47,080 nt of DNA, taken from NCBI RefSeq assembly GCF_017115095.1, contig NZ_JABXKI010000223.1:1-47080 (forward strand), in the 5' to 3' direction. The notes beneath the pieces are model-generated. The model saw only the letters and a program-made list of their open reading frames with translations. It was not told the DNA's origin and did not search any database. The stretch comes from Nostoc sp. NMS4. GTDB lineage: Bacteria > Cyanobacteriota > Cyanobacteriia > Cyanobacteriales > Nostocaceae. The position numbers and the translations under genes were made by a program. This document shows positions 1 through 9,400 of this stretch, piece after piece. Each line of letters starts with the position of its first letter. Within the stretch, counting starts at the first letter, position 1.

Positions 1-401
1 GATTACGACTGAGCAAGCACTTATCAAAACTTAGGAATTTTAGAAGTTTGACTAGTATTATGCGATAAGCCCTTGTAAATAAGTCTTTTTAAGGTATCGA
101 TACAGCAGTAATCAAGTTATTTTTTAACTATTATGAATTTTATCATCTATCTTTAGATAGAATTTTGATAAATTATTTTTTGAGTAAAAGGTAATAATAG
201 TTTTTAATTAAAATTTGCTTGCTATCTTAGCTAAGTTGCTTTAAAGTCTTAAGAGTAATTGCAAATTACTAGCAATAATCTTGCTGGATTCTAAAAATGG
301 CGTTGCTGATTGAGAGACGTGTCTCTGCATCCAGATTCATACCTTGATTCAGCAACAGCCAAAAATAACGCTGTACGCAAATAGAACACGGTTAAAGTTT
401 G
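1..401. other. AT-rich leader region, no gene seen
   Basis: No convincing open reading frame lies here on either strand. The stretch is very AT-rich and precedes the first gene of the NRPS cluster, so the cluster promoter may lie in it. I could not assign a -10/-35 pair with confidence. The only clear structure is the dyad at 139-172, listed separately. The start of the window truncates whatever lies further upstream. Confidence 0.5.
139..172. promoter_or_regulatory. AT-rich nested dyad, candidate operator
   Basis: Seen directly: TCTATC-TTTA-GATAGA (146-161) flanked by an outer pair TTTATCA (139-145) and TGATAAA (166-172). It lies about 480 bp upstream of the first cluster gene. AT-rich dyads rich in GATA/TATC are compatible with a ferric-uptake-regulator type site, which would suit a siderophore cluster. 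The match to a Fur consensus is loose and this is only inference; it may be just a weak hairpin. Confidence 0.25.
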
Positions 402-585
402 GAATGGCACTAAGAAAAGCCCAAAGGCTTGTGTCACCTCGTTCCCAGCCTCTAGGCTGGGAATGTATGCAAAGAGGCTCTACCTCTCGTCAAGAAAGAG
501 GAGGCGGAGCCTCCCAGAATCGGTTCCCAGCCTAGAGGCTGGGAACCAGTCAGGGCAAGGGCTATATCTTTTCTTAGTGCCATTC
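402..585. mobile_element. MITE-like element with 18-bp TIRs and 5-bp target duplication
   Basis: The left end GAATGGCACTAAGAAAAG (402-419) and the right end CTTTTCTTAGTGCCATTC (568-585) are perfect 18-bp inverted repeats. The element is flanked by direct repeats GTTTG at 397-401 and 586-590, a clean 5-bp target duplication. Inside are two strong hairpins built on TTCCCAGCCT/AGGCTGGGAA (442-463 and 522-547) and a short palindrome around GAGGCGGAGCCTC. It encodes no transposase, so it is non-autonomous and would need one in trans. It sits 67 bp upstream of the chosen start of the first NRPS-cluster gene, inside its leader, and could change transcription or mRNA structure there. Confidence 0.8.
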
Positions 586-652
586 GTTTGTCATTCTTTT
601 GCAACGGCTTGATATCCGAAAATTCTTTGTGCATCAGGATTTTGAAAGTGCA

Positions 653-3600
653 ATGACTGAATGTGTCAATGATTTAGAAGAAATGGTCTGTAAGTTTTCT
701 ACAGTTGTAGAGCTACTGCGTTATCGGTCGGTAGAGCAAGCAAACACTGAGGCTTTTACCTTTCTGCATGATGGAGAAGCACAAGCAGAGACTCTAAATT
801 ATGGAGAGTTAGATCGATATAGTAGAGCGATCGCATCTCAACTGCAAATTTTAGAATTAACTGGAGAGCGAGCGTTACTACTTTACCCACCTGGCATAGA
901 TTACTTACCGGCCTTTTTTGGGTGTCTATATGCTGGTGTGGTAGCAGTTCCAGCTTATCCACCACGCAATCAGCGCAATACTCCCAGAATCTTGGCAATT
1001 TTAAAAGATGTACAAACGGCGGTAATTCTGACAACAACGGCCATCTTGTCTCAGTTGAAGTCTTTACTTACCGATAAATTTGATATAGATAGCATTCGCT
1101 GGCTAACTACCGATAACCTCGCACCTGGAATCGAAGAGGCTTGGCAAGAGCCTTTGATTGATAGAAAAACTCTGGCATTTTTACAATACACTTCCGGTTC
1201 TACTGGTACACCCAAAGGTGTGATGCTCAATCATGGCAATCTACTACACAATGCTGCGGTGACGCGCCAGTATATGGAACATTCTGCCAGTAGTAAATTT
1301 GTAACTTGGCTACCTGTTTATCATGATATGGGACTGATTGGTGGCGTACTACAACCTTTGTATGGGGGTTTTCCTTGTATCATGATGCCGCCAGCAGCCT
1401 TTCTCCAGCGTCCTTACCGTTGGTTACAAGCAATTTCTCGTTACAAAGGAACTACTAGTGGCGCTCCCAACTTTGCTTATGAACTTTGTATTGAAAAAAT
1501 TACTCCTGAACAACGCTCAACCTTAGATTTAAGCAGTTGGAGTATAGCTTTTAACGGCGCTGAACCAATTCGCCAGCAAACTTTGGAACGTTTTGCAGCG
1601 ACCTTTGCTGAGTGTGGTTTTCGTCCAGAAGCTTTTTATCCTTGTTACGGCATGGCAGAGGCGACTTTGATGGTATCTGGTAGCGTCAAGTCTGCGTTAG
1701 TTAGATGCAAAAACGTAAATAAAAGCGCTTTAGAACGCAGTTATGTAATTGATGCAGTTGCTAACGACGATAATTCAATAGCATTAGTCAGTTGTGGCCG
1801 GAGTGTGCCACAACAACAGATTGTAATTGCCAATCCAGAGACTTTGACTCGCTGTCAGGATGGAGAAGTGGGGGAAATATGGGTATCTGGCCCCAGTGTT
1901 GGAAAAGGTTATTGGAATCGCCAAATAGAGACAGAGCAGAGTTTTTACGCATTTTTGCAAGATACAGATGAAGGACAATTTCTCCGCACCGGCGACTTAG
2001 GATTTTTAGATAAGGGAGAAGTCTTTATTACCGGTAGAGTCAAAGATTTAATTATTATTCGGGGTCGCAATCTTTATCCACAAGATATCGAACTCACCTG
2101 TGAAGGCTCTCACCCGGCTTTGCGTTTGGGTAGTAGTGCTGCATTTGTAGTTGAGGTAGAAAAAGAAGAAAAGTTAGTAGTAGTGCAGGAGTTGGAATTC
2201 CGCGCCAAACCAAATCTAGAGGAAGTTACTGCTGCGATTCGTCGGGCGGTTTCTCAAGAATTCGAGATGCAAGTTTATGCGGTGGTGTTAATTAAACCTG
2301 GTAGTATTCCTAAAACCTCTAGTGGGAAAATTCAACGTCGCGCTACCAAAGCAGAGTTTTTAGCAGGGACTCTCAATGTTGTTCAAAGTAGTATTTGGGA
2401 TAGTTCAGATGTAAGTTTTCCTAAAGAGCAACCGACAAATATAGAAACTTACTTACAACAGTTGGTAGCTCAAGTATTATCAGTACCTTTAGAGCAGGTA
2501 AATACTCAAAAACCTTTGAGCAATTTGGGTATAGATTCCTTACAGACGTTTGATTTGAAAAATCGCATTCAGCAAGATGTGGGGATATCTATTTCGGCTG
2601 TAGATTTATTTGAAGCGAGTATTGCTGAGATAGTTAAACTGGTATTGACTACAAAAATAACCACCACGAATCACAAACTTCAACCTGTTCCCCGCGATGG
2701 TGAATTACCCTTGTGTTTAGCACAAGAGCGTTTATGGTTTCTTGACCAGTTAGAGCCGGGAAATCCTTTTTATAATGTTGCGATCGCTATTCGATTAACT
2801 GGTAAACTCAATCTAGCGATCGTCGAACAAAGTCTGAATGAAATCATCAAGCGTCATGAAAGTTTACGGACAACTTTTACTCCTATAGACGGAAGACCTA
2901 TTCAGGTTATCCATGAGAGTGTAAAATTAAAATTATCAATTCTGCAAAATTCAGACTCTGATATTCAAAGTTTCATTTTGCAAGAAAGCCAAAAACCATT
3001 TGACCTCTCCCAACTACCGTTATTAAGAGCAACACTTCTACATCTCAAAGAAGATGAGCATTTGTTGCTAATTACTATCCATCACATTATCTCTGATGGT
3101 TGGTCAATTGGTCTGCTTATTCAAGAACTAGCAACAATTTATGCTGCGTTCTCTCTTGGTAAACCTTCACCTTTAGCTGAATTGAGCATCCAATATGCAG
3201 ATTATGCTTATTGGCAAAGACAATGGTTACAAACAGATATTCTCCAACCTCAATTAGATTATTGGAAACAGCAGCTAAGTGGTAGCGCACCTTTACTTCA
3301 ACTTCCCACCGATAGACCTAGACCAGCAATTCAAACATTCAAAGGTAAAAAAGAGTTTTTCACCATTGCAGGAGAAATCAAGGAAGCAGTAAAAAACTTA
3401 AATAAACAAGAAGGTGTAACTTTATTCATGACACTTTTAGCAGTGTTCAAAACATTGCTTTACTGTTATGATAAACAAGATAATATTTTAGTTGGTTCAC
3501 CTATATTAGGTCGTAACTGGCAAGAAACGGAAAACTTAATTGGCTTCTTTATCAATACCTTAGTTTTCCGCACAGACTTTAGTGGAAATCCCAGTTTTCG

Positions 3601-4099
3601 AGAAGTTCTGCAACGTTTACGTGCTTGTGCATTAGATGCTTACGCCCATCAAGACTTACCTTTTGAGAAACTGGTAGAAGAGTTACAACCAGAACGCAAC
3701 CTGAGTTATAACCCCTTGTTTCAGGTAATGTTTATTTTGCAAAATGCGCCGATACCTGATATAGAAATTAACAACTTAAATATCCATCCTGAAGAGGTAG
3801 ATGTTGGTACTTCTAAATTTGATTTGAAGTTTAGTATTTGGGAAGGTTCAGAAGGATTTCAGGGATCTTTAGAGTACAAAACAGATTTGTTTAAATCTAC
3901 AACTATTATTCGTACAATCGAACATTTTGAAATTCTTCTTAAGCTGGTTGTTGATAACCCTAATATACAAGTCAGTGAGTTAGGTAAACTACTTAACATA
4001 AACGATCAGAAGCAACAGTTAATCGAAGCGAAAGAACTAGAATCTACTTCTTTACAAAAGCTGAAGCTAACCAAGCGTAAGTCTATCCATAATCATTAG
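653..4099 (+). CDS. Starter NRPS: fatty acyl-AMP ligase - ACP - condensation domain
   Basis: First enzyme of the assembly line. It activates a fatty acid as acyl-AMP, loads it on its own carrier domain, and its C domain joins the acyl chain to the first amino acid. Domains, counted from 653: FAAL about 12-590, with the adenylation core TSGSTGTPKGV near 180 and YGMAEATL; carrier domain with LGIDSLQ, phosphopantetheine Ser629; C domain about 684-1110 with an intact HHIISDG at 810-816. No A or PCP follows the C domain, so the acceptor module is in another protein (the NRPS at 6450). The tail ends in a basic KLKLTKRKSI motif resembling the start of the hydroxylase two genes on. The frame is open back to a TTG at 599, but ATG 653 (AGGA at 636-639) is preferred; ATG 683 is also possible because FAALs usually begin close to that residue. 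Confidence 0.9.
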   Translation: MTECVNDLEEMVCKFSTVVELLRYRSVEQANTEAFTFLHDGEAQAETLNYGELDRYSRAIASQLQILELTGERALLLYPPGIDYLPAFFGCLYAGVVAVPAYPPRNQRNTPRILAILKDVQTAVILTTTAILSQLKSLLTDKFDIDSIRWLTTDNLAPGIEEAWQEPLIDRKTLAFLQYTSGSTGTPKGVMLNHGNLLHNAAVTRQYMEHSASSKFVTWLPVYHDMGLIGGVLQPLYGGFPCIMMPPAAFLQRPYRWLQAISRYKGTTSGAPNFAYELCIEKITPEQRSTLDLSSWSIAFNGAEPIRQQTLERFAATFAECGFRPEAFYPCYGMAEATLMVSGSVKSALVRCKNVNKSALERSYVIDAVANDDNSIALVSCGRSVPQQQIVIANPETLTRCQDGEVGEIWVSGPSVGKGYWNRQIETEQSFYAFLQDTDEGQFLRTGDLGFLDKGEVFITGRVKDLIIIRGRNLYPQDIELTCEGSHPALRLGSSAAFVVEVEKEEKLVVVQELEFRAKPNLEEVTAAIRRAVSQEFEMQVYAVVLIKPGSIPKTSSGKIQRRATKAEFLAGTLNVVQSSIWDSSDVSFPKEQPTNIETYLQQLVAQVLSVPLEQVNTQKPLSNLGIDSLQTFDLKNRIQQDVGISISAVDLFEASIAEIVKLVLTTKITTTNHKLQPVPRDGELPLCLAQERLWFLDQLEPGNPFYNVAIAIRLTGKLNLAIVEQSLNEIIKRHESLRTTFTPIDGRPIQVIHESVKLKLSILQNSDSDIQSFILQESQKPFDLSQLPLLRATLLHLKEDEHLLLITIHHIISDGWSIGLLIQELATIYAAFSLGKPSPLAELSIQYADYAYWQRQWLQTDILQPQLDYWKQQLSGSAPLLQLPTDRPRPAIQTFKGKKEFFTIAGEIKEAVKNLNKQEGVTLFMTLLAVFKTLLYCYDKQDNILVGSPILGRNWQETENLIGFFINTLVFRTDFSGNPSFREVLQRLRACALDAYAHQDLPFEKLVEELQPERNLSYNPLFQVMFILQNAPIPDIEINNLNIHPEEVDVGTSKFDLKFSIWEGSEGFQGSLEYKTDLFKSTTIIRTIEHFEILLKLVVDNPNIQVSELGKLLNINDQKQQLIEAKELESTSLQKLKLTKRKSIHNH

Positions 4100-4248
4100 A
4101 TTTCTGGCTTAAATTGCTAGATTAAAAACCGCAGAGACGCTGAGGGCGCAGAGGAAGAGGAATAATTTTGATACAAACGGATTTGATATTACTTATTTCT
4201 TGTGCGCCTCTGCATCCACTTTAAAAATATTTCATAGGAGACATAACA
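4100..4248. repeat. Intergenic repeat of the GCAGAGGCGCAGAG family
   Basis: The gap contains AACCGCAGAGACGCTGAG (about 4122) and, facing it, GTGCGCCTCTGCATCC (about 4202). The two arms are complementary in their core (GCAGAG/CTCTGC). The same words recur in other gaps of this window, near 6250, 22310, 30040-30140, 39260 and 40930. It looks like a dispersed cyanobacterial intergenic repeat and has no coding potential. An AGGAG ribosome site for the next gene begins at its right edge. Confidence 0.5.
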
Positions 4249-5163
4249 ATGGTTTTGTTAAATGAAGTCTGGCAAAAATTACAAAAACAATTAATGGTAT
4301 TCCTAAATCCTGATGATTTAACAAAAGTCTCAACTCTTTATGCCCATAATAGATGGCCTAAATTACGGTTTGCTCATCGTTATCAAAGCCATTTTGCACC
4401 ATTAAGGAATAAAAAAATCAAGATTTTGGCGATTGGTATCGGCGGTTATGAAGACCACACTTTTGGTGGAGAAGCTTTAAAAACTTGGAAAAAATATTTT
4501 CCTAATAGTACGATTTATGGTCTTGATATTGTAGATAAGAGATATTTAGAAGAAGACCGAATTAAAATATTTCATGGCGATCAAAATGATAAAGCTTTCA
4601 TCAAGACTGTTTTAGATGAAATTGGTGAATTAGATATCGTTATCGAAGATGGTAGTGCTGCCAATGAACACCATATAAAAGCCTTTCATACTTTCTTTCC
4701 CATACTAAAAGATGGCGGGATTTATGCCGCAGAAAATATTCACCACTCTTATTGGCCTAGTCTGACTGGTGAAAGATGGAAAGAGTTTGCTCAAGACAGT
4801 GTTTTTTTGCAAAACTGTATCAGTGTTGGGGGTAGCCTAGACTTAAACGATCCAAAAACTGTCATGAATATGTTTAAAACAATGGTGGATGGACTCAACT
4901 ATGAGGAGTTTTTGCATCCAGATTACACTCCTAATTACTTTGATAAGAATATCGTCTCTATGCATTTTTACCATAACTTAGTAATTTTGTATAAAGGGCT
5001 AAATAATGAAGGTAGCAGTTTCATTGAAAACAATACTTTATCTCCAGAAATTTTAGAATTATTTGGTGTTAAAACCTTGGATGAACTAGGGCTAGAATTT
5101 CCTAAAAACAATATTGTCAAGCCTGAAGTTCAGCCACTTGAATTTTTGCAAAAATCAAATTAA
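4249..5163 (+). CDS. MycE-like SAM-dependent O-methyltransferase
   Basis: 304-residue class I methyltransferase. Glycine-rich SAM motif ILAIGIGGYEDHTFGG at about 59-74, acidic residue in YGLDIVD (about 90-96), then GDQND (110-114), IEDGS (132-136) and a His pair at 141-142. This pattern matches the MycE/TylF-like O-methyltransferases of macrolide sugar tailoring, which are metal dependent. This protein keeps the catalytic half but lacks the large N-terminal domain of MycE. There is no glycosyltransferase here, so the acceptor is more likely a hydroxyl of the lipopeptide; this is inference. It lies between the starter enzyme and a hydroxylase in the same operon, has an AGGAG ribosome site, and ends 9 bp before the next gene. 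Family assignment is good, target unknown. Confidence 0.75.
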   Translation: MVLLNEVWQKLQKQLMVFLNPDDLTKVSTLYAHNRWPKLRFAHRYQSHFAPLRNKKIKILAIGIGGYEDHTFGGEALKTWKKYFPNSTIYGLDIVDKRYLEEDRIKIFHGDQNDKAFIKTVLDEIGELDIVIEDGSAANEHHIKAFHTFFPILKDGGIYAAENIHHSYWPSLTGERWKEFAQDSVFLQNCISVGGSLDLNDPKTVMNMFKTMVDGLNYEEFLHPDYTPNYFDKNIVSMHFYHNLVILYKGLNNEGSSFIENNTLSPEILELFGVKTLDELGLEFPKNNIVKPEVQPLEFLQKSN

Positions 5164-5172
5164 TTTTTATCT

Positions 5173-6237
5173 ATGGCAGTTACCCAATCACAAAAACTCA
5201 GCCTCAACCAGTTACAGTCTGTTAAACGACAAGCTGTCAATCTTTCTCAAGCAGAATTAATTAAAGTAACACCTTTGGTGTCAAATAGTTTTTTACCTCT
5301 GCTGATTCAACCTGCGGTAGAGGGGATAAATTTAATCTCTTGGGCAGCAAATAATCGAGAGTTAATTGAAGCTTATTTGCTCAAATATGGAGGTATCTTA
5401 TTTCGCAACTTTCATATTTTAGACTTAGTTGAGTTTGAGAAATTTATTCAGACAGTTTCTGGGGAACTGTTGGAATATGTCGATCGATCTTCACCTCGGA
5501 GCGCAATTCAAGGTAAAATCTACACATCGACTGACTATCCTGCTGACCAAAGCATCTTTCTCCATAGCGAGAATTCCTATGCTGCTAGCTGGCCTTTAAA
5601 AATTTTCTTTCACTGCGTCACACCAGCACAGCAAGGCGGGGAAACTCCTATTGCTGATACGCGGAGATTATTGCAACAGATTAACCCAAAAATTAGCGAT
5701 CGCTTCATCGAAACAGGCGTGATCTATGTGCGTAACTTTGGCGATGGTTTTGGCTTACCTTGGCAAACAGTATTTCAAACCACCAACCCAGCCGAAGTGG
5801 AAGAATTTTGCCGTAGCAATCATATTGAGTTCGAGTGGAAGCCAGGAAACCGCTTACGAACCCGTACTCATAGACAAGCGATCGCTACACATCCTAAAAC
5901 GGGTGAAACTGTTTGGTTTAATCATGCCGCTTTCTTTCATGTCACAACTTTAGATGCAAAGATTCGCACTGCATTGTTAGCAGAATTTCCAGAAGAAGAT
6001 TTACCACATAATACCTATTACGGTAATGGTTCACCAATTGAACCTGAAGTTTTAGATGCAATTCGTACCATCTATCAACAAGAAACTGTAATTTTTCCCT
6101 GGCAGACGGGAGATATTTTAATGCTGGATAATATGCTGACAGCACATGGAAGACAGCCATTTATAGGGGAAAGAAAAGTGGTGGTTGGGATGTCAGAAGT
6201 ATTCACCAGTCAAGAGATTTATACCAATTCTGTATGA
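5173..6237 (+). CDS. TauD/SyrP-type Fe(II)/2-oxoglutarate beta-hydroxylase (hydroxylase 1)
   Basis: 354-residue TauD/TfdA-family dioxygenase. The iron facial triad is visible as H131-x-E133 (in FLHSENSY) with distal H325 (in LTAHGRQPF); R327 is a candidate 2-oxoglutarate ligand. It resembles SyrP-like enzymes that beta-hydroxylate carrier-bound Asp. It lies just upstream of an NRPS whose first A domain has an Asp code preceded by a degenerate C-like domain, the arrangement of interface-type siderophore Asp hydroxylases. The likely substrate is therefore Asp-S-PCP of the 6450 protein. Residues 10-22 carry a basic linker (LQSVKRQAV) like the C-terminal tails of the separate C domains, suggesting a split C-TauD fusion. 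It shares NFGDGFGLPWQTVFQTT with hydroxylase 3 but not with the fused hydroxylase 2. Confidence 0.85.
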   Translation: MAVTQSQKLSLNQLQSVKRQAVNLSQAELIKVTPLVSNSFLPLLIQPAVEGINLISWAANNRELIEAYLLKYGGILFRNFHILDLVEFEKFIQTVSGELLEYVDRSSPRSAIQGKIYTSTDYPADQSIFLHSENSYAASWPLKIFFHCVTPAQQGGETPIADTRRLLQQINPKISDRFIETGVIYVRNFGDGFGLPWQTVFQTTNPAEVEEFCRSNHIEFEWKPGNRLRTRTHRQAIATHPKTGETVWFNHAAFFHVTTLDAKIRTALLAEFPEEDLPHNTYYGNGSPIEPEVLDAIRTIYQQETVIFPWQTGDILMLDNMLTAHGRQPFIGERKVVVGMSEVFTSQEIYTNSV

Positions 6238-6449
<212 letters not shown>

Positions 6450-9400
6450 ATGTTAGAAGAAATGCAAGGTTTTCGCCTCTCGCCTCAGCAAAAACATTTG
6501 TGGCAATTACAAGGAATTAATAGCCTTCCCTATCATTCTCAATGTGCTGTTTTAATTGAAGGCGTTATAGATATCAACATCTTGAAGCAAGCCTTAGAAC
6601 AGGTTGTTAATCGTCATGAAATACTTCGGACTAACTTTCATTGTTTGCCAGGGATGTCTATCCCATTGCAAGTAATTACAAATACAAATATTACTTGGGG
6701 TGAAAACTACGACTTCAGTTGTTGCAATCATCAACAACAAGAAGAATTATTATCAAGTTTATTTGAACAATTTAACCAAGAAGTATTTGATCTGCAACAT
6801 GGTTGTCTGTTGCGCTTATCTTTAGTTACTTTATCTTCCGAAAAATATATTCTACTTATCTGCTTACATGCCCTTTGTGCGGATGCGGAATCACTAAATA
6901 TTTTGGTGCGAGAAATCAGCCAATGTTATGCAGCTTTTTTCAATGGAAAAGAACTAGACAATGAACCGCTACAATATGCGGATTTAGCTGAATGGCAAAA
7001 TGAATTGTTAGAGGGAGAAGATACAGAAGCAGGGAGAGATTATTGGCGTAAACAAAATATTGCTGCATTGGCAACCTTAAAGCTACCTTGGGAACAACAA
7101 ACTACCTTAAAATCAATATTTCAGCCGCAAATACAATCTATTACTTTTACTCCCGAATTAGTGACACAGCTAGAAATACTAGTTCAGCAGTATAATACTT
7201 CTGTCTCTAATGTTTTATTAACTTGCTGGCAGATTTTGATCTGGCGTATTACCCAGCAATCAAATGTAATTATTGGAATTGGTTCTGATGGACGTAATTA
7301 TCAAGAGTTGGAAGATGCGATAGGTTTATTTTCTAAACATTTACCTATTAGTATTGAGCTATACAAAGAAAGTACATTTATCGAAATTCTATCTAAAAAT
7401 AACCTGGCTGATAGCTTCAAATATCATCCTTATTTTAGTTGGGAAAATATAGCAGATTTAGCGTCGATTAATTTACGTTATTCACCTTTATGCTTTGAAT
7501 TTTTAGAGCAATCACCTAAATATGTAAATGCTGATACTAAATTTTCGATTTATCAGCAATCCTCTTGTGTTGAAAAATTTAATATTAAACTGAGCTGTAT
7601 TGCTAAAAACAACCAATTAATCGCAGAATTTTACTATAACTCAAACTTATTTAATTCAGACTATATTGAAATTTTAGCTGGGCAATTTAAAAGTATATTA
7701 GTTAGTGCGATCGCTCATCCAGAGTTACCAATTATTCAGTTAGAAATTATCAGCTATCTTGAAAGCAAACAGTTACTATACGACAACAACATCCAAAAGG
7801 AATATCCCAACAATCTCTTAATTCACCAAATATTTGAGGCACAAGTCAAAAAAACACCCGATCAAATTGCCGTAGTTTTTGAAGAAGAAAAACTGACATA
7901 TCAACAACTGAATCAACGGGCAAATCAATTAGCTCACTATTTGCAAGAACAAGGAGTTGGGGCAGAGGTGCTGGTGGGAATTTGCCTAGAGCGTTCTATT
8001 AATATGATTGTTGGTATTTTAGGCATTCTCAAAGCTAGTGGAGCATACATACCCTTAGATTCAAAACTACCAGCCAAGAGTTTAGCATCACGTTTAAAAG
8101 ATATCAAAGCCTTATTTTTAGTTACTAATACTTGTGTGGCAAATAGATTAACAGAAGTTGCTAATCAAGGACAACTGCAAGTTATTTGTTTAGATAAAAA
8201 TTGGCGAACAATTTCTAATGAAACTGATATTAATCCTAACTGCCAGGTAAACAATAATCATCTAGCCTATATATTATTTACCTCTGGTTCCACAGGCAAA
8301 CCCAAAGGAGTTGCCATAGAACATCAACAAATTCTTAATTATGTCTATGCCATTATTGATAGTTTAAAACTACCTAGCAATTCCGCCTACAACTTTGCAT
8401 TAGTTTCAACTCTAGCCGCAGACTTAGGTAACACCGTTCTCTTCCCTGCTATTTGTACAGGAGGATGTCTACATATCATCTCCTACGATCGCGCTACCGA
8501 TCCAGTTGCCTTAACAGAATATTGTCACAAATATCCTATAGATTGTCTCAAAATTGTTCCTTCTCATCTTAGTTCCCTTCTGCTATCTCCTACACCCCAA
8601 TCTATCCTGCCTCGTCAACGACTAATTTTAGGTGGTGAAGCTGCTAACTGGCAGTTAATTGAGCAAATTCGCCAGTTAGCACCCAATTGCCAGATATTTA
8701 ATCATTATGGGCCTACAGAAAGCACTGTTGGTGTACTCACTCATTTAATTACAGAGGTAAATTTAACAACTAAAACAGTTCCTCTTGGTAAATCAATTGC
8801 TAATACACAAGTTTATATTCTGGACAATAACTTACAGTTGACTCCTATTGGAATTAAAGGGGAAATATATATTAGTGGTGCAGGTTTAGCCCGATGCTAT
8901 ATGCAACATCCTGAACTAACTGCTGATAAATTCATTCCTAATGATTTTAGCCGCCAACCAGGATCAAGGCTATATAAAACAGGTGATTTAGGACGTTACT
9001 TACCAGATGGCACAATCGAATTTTTGGGACGTAAAGATAATCAAGTAAAAATTCGTGGTTTCCGTATTGAATTAGCAGAAATAGAAGCGATATTAACTCA
9101 GCTTAGGCAAGTAAGAGATGCGGTAGTAATAATGCGAGAAAAGGAAAATGGGGATAAGCAATTAATAGCTTATTTAGTTTCTAATAACTCAGAAGCTATA
9201 AATTTGAATGAGCTAAATAACTTTTTGCGGGAACACTTACCCGATTATATGTTGCCCTCTAACTTTGCTATTTTAGACGCTTTACCTTTAACTCCTAATG
9301 GTAAGGTAAATCGTCAAGCATTACCTGCACCAGAAGAATTATCACAACAAATAAAAAGTGCTATTACTGCACCACGTAACCCTGTAGAAGAAGTCTTAAC

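Noticed and set aside
344-634. Two short opposing reading frames (344-535 plus, 452-634 minus)
   Set aside because: Both run through the MITE and its hairpins, are composed of repeat translation (SQPLGWE on both strands), and have no ribosome site.
599-652. TTG start at 599 for the starter enzyme
   Set aside because: The extra residues do not belong to the FAAL fold and the DNA before 653 is leader sequence; ATG 653 or 683 fits the family better.
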